Source: an uncultured Pseudomonas sp.
GTDB taxonomy: Bacteria > Pseudomonadota > Gammaproteobacteria > Pseudomonadales > Pseudomonadaceae
Reading direction: 5' to 3'
DNA: 7,080 nucleotides
Assembly (NCBI GenBank): GCA_946886875.1
Contig: CAMPJN010000190.1
Coordinates: forward strand, 1 to 7,080
Part shown: positions 6,389 through 7,080 of the stretch, piece after piece
Layout of the letters: every line of letters begins with the position of its first letter
Position numbering within the stretch: position 1 is the stretch's first letter
Made by a program: the position numbers and the translations under genes
Notes under the pieces: model-generated
Database searches by the model: none
The model's input: only the letters and a program-made list of their open reading frames with translations
What the model was told of the DNA's origin: nothing

Positions 6389-6592
6389 ATGCTCAAGGCC
6401 GCGATCATCCTGTTACTGCTGGCTACTGTGGTTAGCCTATTCAGCGGCTTGTTCTTTCTGGTCAAGGACGAGAGCCACACCTCGCGGGTGGTCAACTCCC
6501 TGACCGTCCGGGTAATACTTACGGCCCTGACGGTTGCTCTGATCGCATGGGGCTTTTACAGCGGTCAGTTGGTCTCGCAGGTTACTTGGTAG
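6389..6592 (+). CDS. DUF2909 twin-transmembrane small protein
   Basis: This 67-residue inner-membrane protein has two hydrophobic helices (about 4-25 and 38-57) joined by a short charged loop, KDESHTSRVVNSL (26-38). The pattern of helix, lysine-aspartate turn, LTVRV and second helix is that of the DUF2909 family, found as small open reading frames beside oxidase genes in pseudomonads (PA0109 position, from memory). A good ribosome binding site, GGGAGA (6378-6383), is 5 bases before the ATG. It is the only plus-strand gene in the oxidase region: divergent from SURF1 and convergent with subunit III. Its position suggests a link to the oxidase or its assembly, but no function is established and it contains no Cys, and its only His (His30) sits in the loop, so metal binding is unlikely. 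Confidence 0.85.
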   Translation: MLKAAIILLLLATVVSLFSGLFFLVKDESHTSRVVNSLTVRVILTALTVALIAWGFYSGQLVSQVTW

Positions 6593-6611
6593 CTTGATCG
6601 CCGAACCGTCC

Positions 6612-6635
6612 CCAGGGTTCAACGATCAACCTTGG
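6612..6635. terminator. Hairpin after DUF2909, possible terminator
   Basis: CCAGGGTT (6612-6619) pairs with AACCTTGG (6628-6635), 7 Watson-Crick pairs plus one G-T, around an 8-base loop. It starts 20 bases after the DUF2909 stop in the gap between two convergent genes, where a terminator is expected. There is no T-run on either side, so this is a suggestion. Confidence 0.4.
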
Positions 6636-6641
6636 CGTCTG

Positions 6642-6673
6642 TTGAGGTTGCGCCTCAAGCCGCGAAACCTCAA
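6642..6673. terminator. Inverted repeat before the subunit III stop, possible bidirectional terminator
   Basis: TTGAGGTT (6642-6649) pairs perfectly with AACCTCAA (6666-6673). The left arm can instead pair with a closer CCTCAA (6653-6658) over 6 bp with a 5-base loop. The element lies 7 bases beyond the subunit III stop on the minus strand, so it can end that transcript. No clear T-run is present. Confidence 0.45.
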
Positions 6674-6679
6674 TCAACG

Positions 6680-7080
6680 CTAAAGCACATAAACGAAGAC
6701 GAACAGGCCGATCCACACCACATCGACGAAGTGCCAATACCAGGCGGCGGCTTCGAAGCCGAAGTGCTGGTCGGGCGTGAAGTGTCCGCGCATCACCCGG
6801 ACCAGCATCACCGTCAGCATGATCGCGCCGAAGGTCACGTGGGCACCGTGAAAACCGGTGAGCATAAAGAAGGTCGCGCCATAGATACCGGAGCCGAGCG
6901 TCAGGCCCAGTTCGGTATAGGCATGCACGTATTCCTCGATCTGGAACACCAGAAACGCCAGCCCCAGCAGCACGGTCAGCGCCAGCCAGATCTTCAGCGG
7001 CTTGCGGTGATCCTTGCGCAACGCGTGGTGGGCGAAGGTCAGGGTGAAGCTGGAAGACACCAGCAGAATGGTGTTGAGCA
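6680..7080 (-). CDS. ctaE: Cytochrome c oxidase subunit III, C-terminal part, 5' end outside window
   Basis: Subunit III is a multi-helix inner-membrane subunit of the aa3-type cytochrome c oxidase; it supports proton uptake and stability of subunit I. About 133 residues are visible, less than half of the usual length near 290. The frame continues to the right edge, reading LNTILLVSSSF across the apparent GTG start at 7060, so that GTG is an internal valine. Family marks are FAHHALRK, FQIEEYVHAY, the FHGAHVTFGAIML helix and the closing GFEAAAWYWHFVDVVWIGLFVFVYV. The subunit III end in Pseudomonas matches this closing motif. Upstream, outside the window, coxB, coxA and ctaG would be expected to the right. 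It runs in the same direction as the assembly cluster but is separated from it by the opposite-strand DUF2909 gene. Confidence 0.97.
   Translation of the reverse strand, partial: LNTILLVSSSFTLTFAHHALRKDHRKPLKIWLALTVLLGLAFLVFQIEEYVHAYTELGLTLGSGIYGATFFMLTGFHGAHVTFGAIMLTVMLVRVMRGHFTPDQHFGFEAAAWYWHFVDVVWIGLFVFVYVL

Noticed and set aside
1..7080. CRISPR arrays, tRNA or rRNA genes, insertion sequences, phage or defence genes
   Set aside because: No regularly spaced repeats, cloverleaf-like sequences, transposase motifs or terminal inverted repeats were seen; nearly all the DNA is accounted for by the listed genes.

Overview
The window looks like chromosomal DNA of a Pseudomonas-type gammaproteobacterium. 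It is GC-rich, with strong AGGAG-like ribosome binding sites. From memory, its right two thirds follow the gene order of the aa3-type cytochrome c oxidase locus of Pseudomonas (P. aeruginosa PA0108-PA0114: subunit III, DUF2909, SURF1, small SCO-like protein, ctaA, cyoE, senC). I could not search a database, so species and orthologue names rest on recognisable motifs and gene order.

Layout from left to right. (1) Bases 1-857 (+) hold the end of a TRAP-transporter periplasmic solute-binding protein of the TakP/FcbT1 type, cut by the left edge. (2) Bases 858-997 are a gap with a nested hairpin, followed by an exported 8-strand-type outer-membrane beta-barrel protein (998-1675, +). (3) An 11-bp-arm inverted repeat (1718-1748) sits directly in front of a TetR-type regulator (1756-2334, +). 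(4) A leftward cluster of five tightly packed genes runs from 6298 down to 2331: SURF1, a small SCO-like membrane protein, CtaA, CyoE and SCO/SenC. (5) A small two-helix DUF2909 gene (6389-6592, +) is divergent from SURF1. (6) The C-terminal part of cytochrome c oxidase subunit III (6680-7080, -) is cut by the right edge.

How the genes work together. CyoE converts heme B to heme O and CtaA oxidises heme O to heme A. SURF1 helps place heme a in subunit I. SCO/SenC, perhaps with the small SCO-like protein, handles copper or the cysteine redox state for the CuA centre of subunit II. Subunit III is a structural part of the same oxidase. The short gaps and overlaps (a 26-bp overlap, then gaps of 53, 24 and 11 bp) suggest one transcript starting in the 90-bp region upstream of SURF1, which it shares with DUF2909. 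The TRAP, beta-barrel and TetR genes on the left look like an unrelated neighbourhood that meets the oxidase cluster tail to tail; the TetR and SCO stop codons share four bases.

Nothing here is clearly a new system. The best leads are a second SCO-fold protein that keeps CxxxC but seems to lack the copper-binding histidine, and the palindrome that would cover the TetR gene's ribosome binding site. Two start codons were corrected from sequence evidence (ctaA at 4942, SURF1 at 6298).
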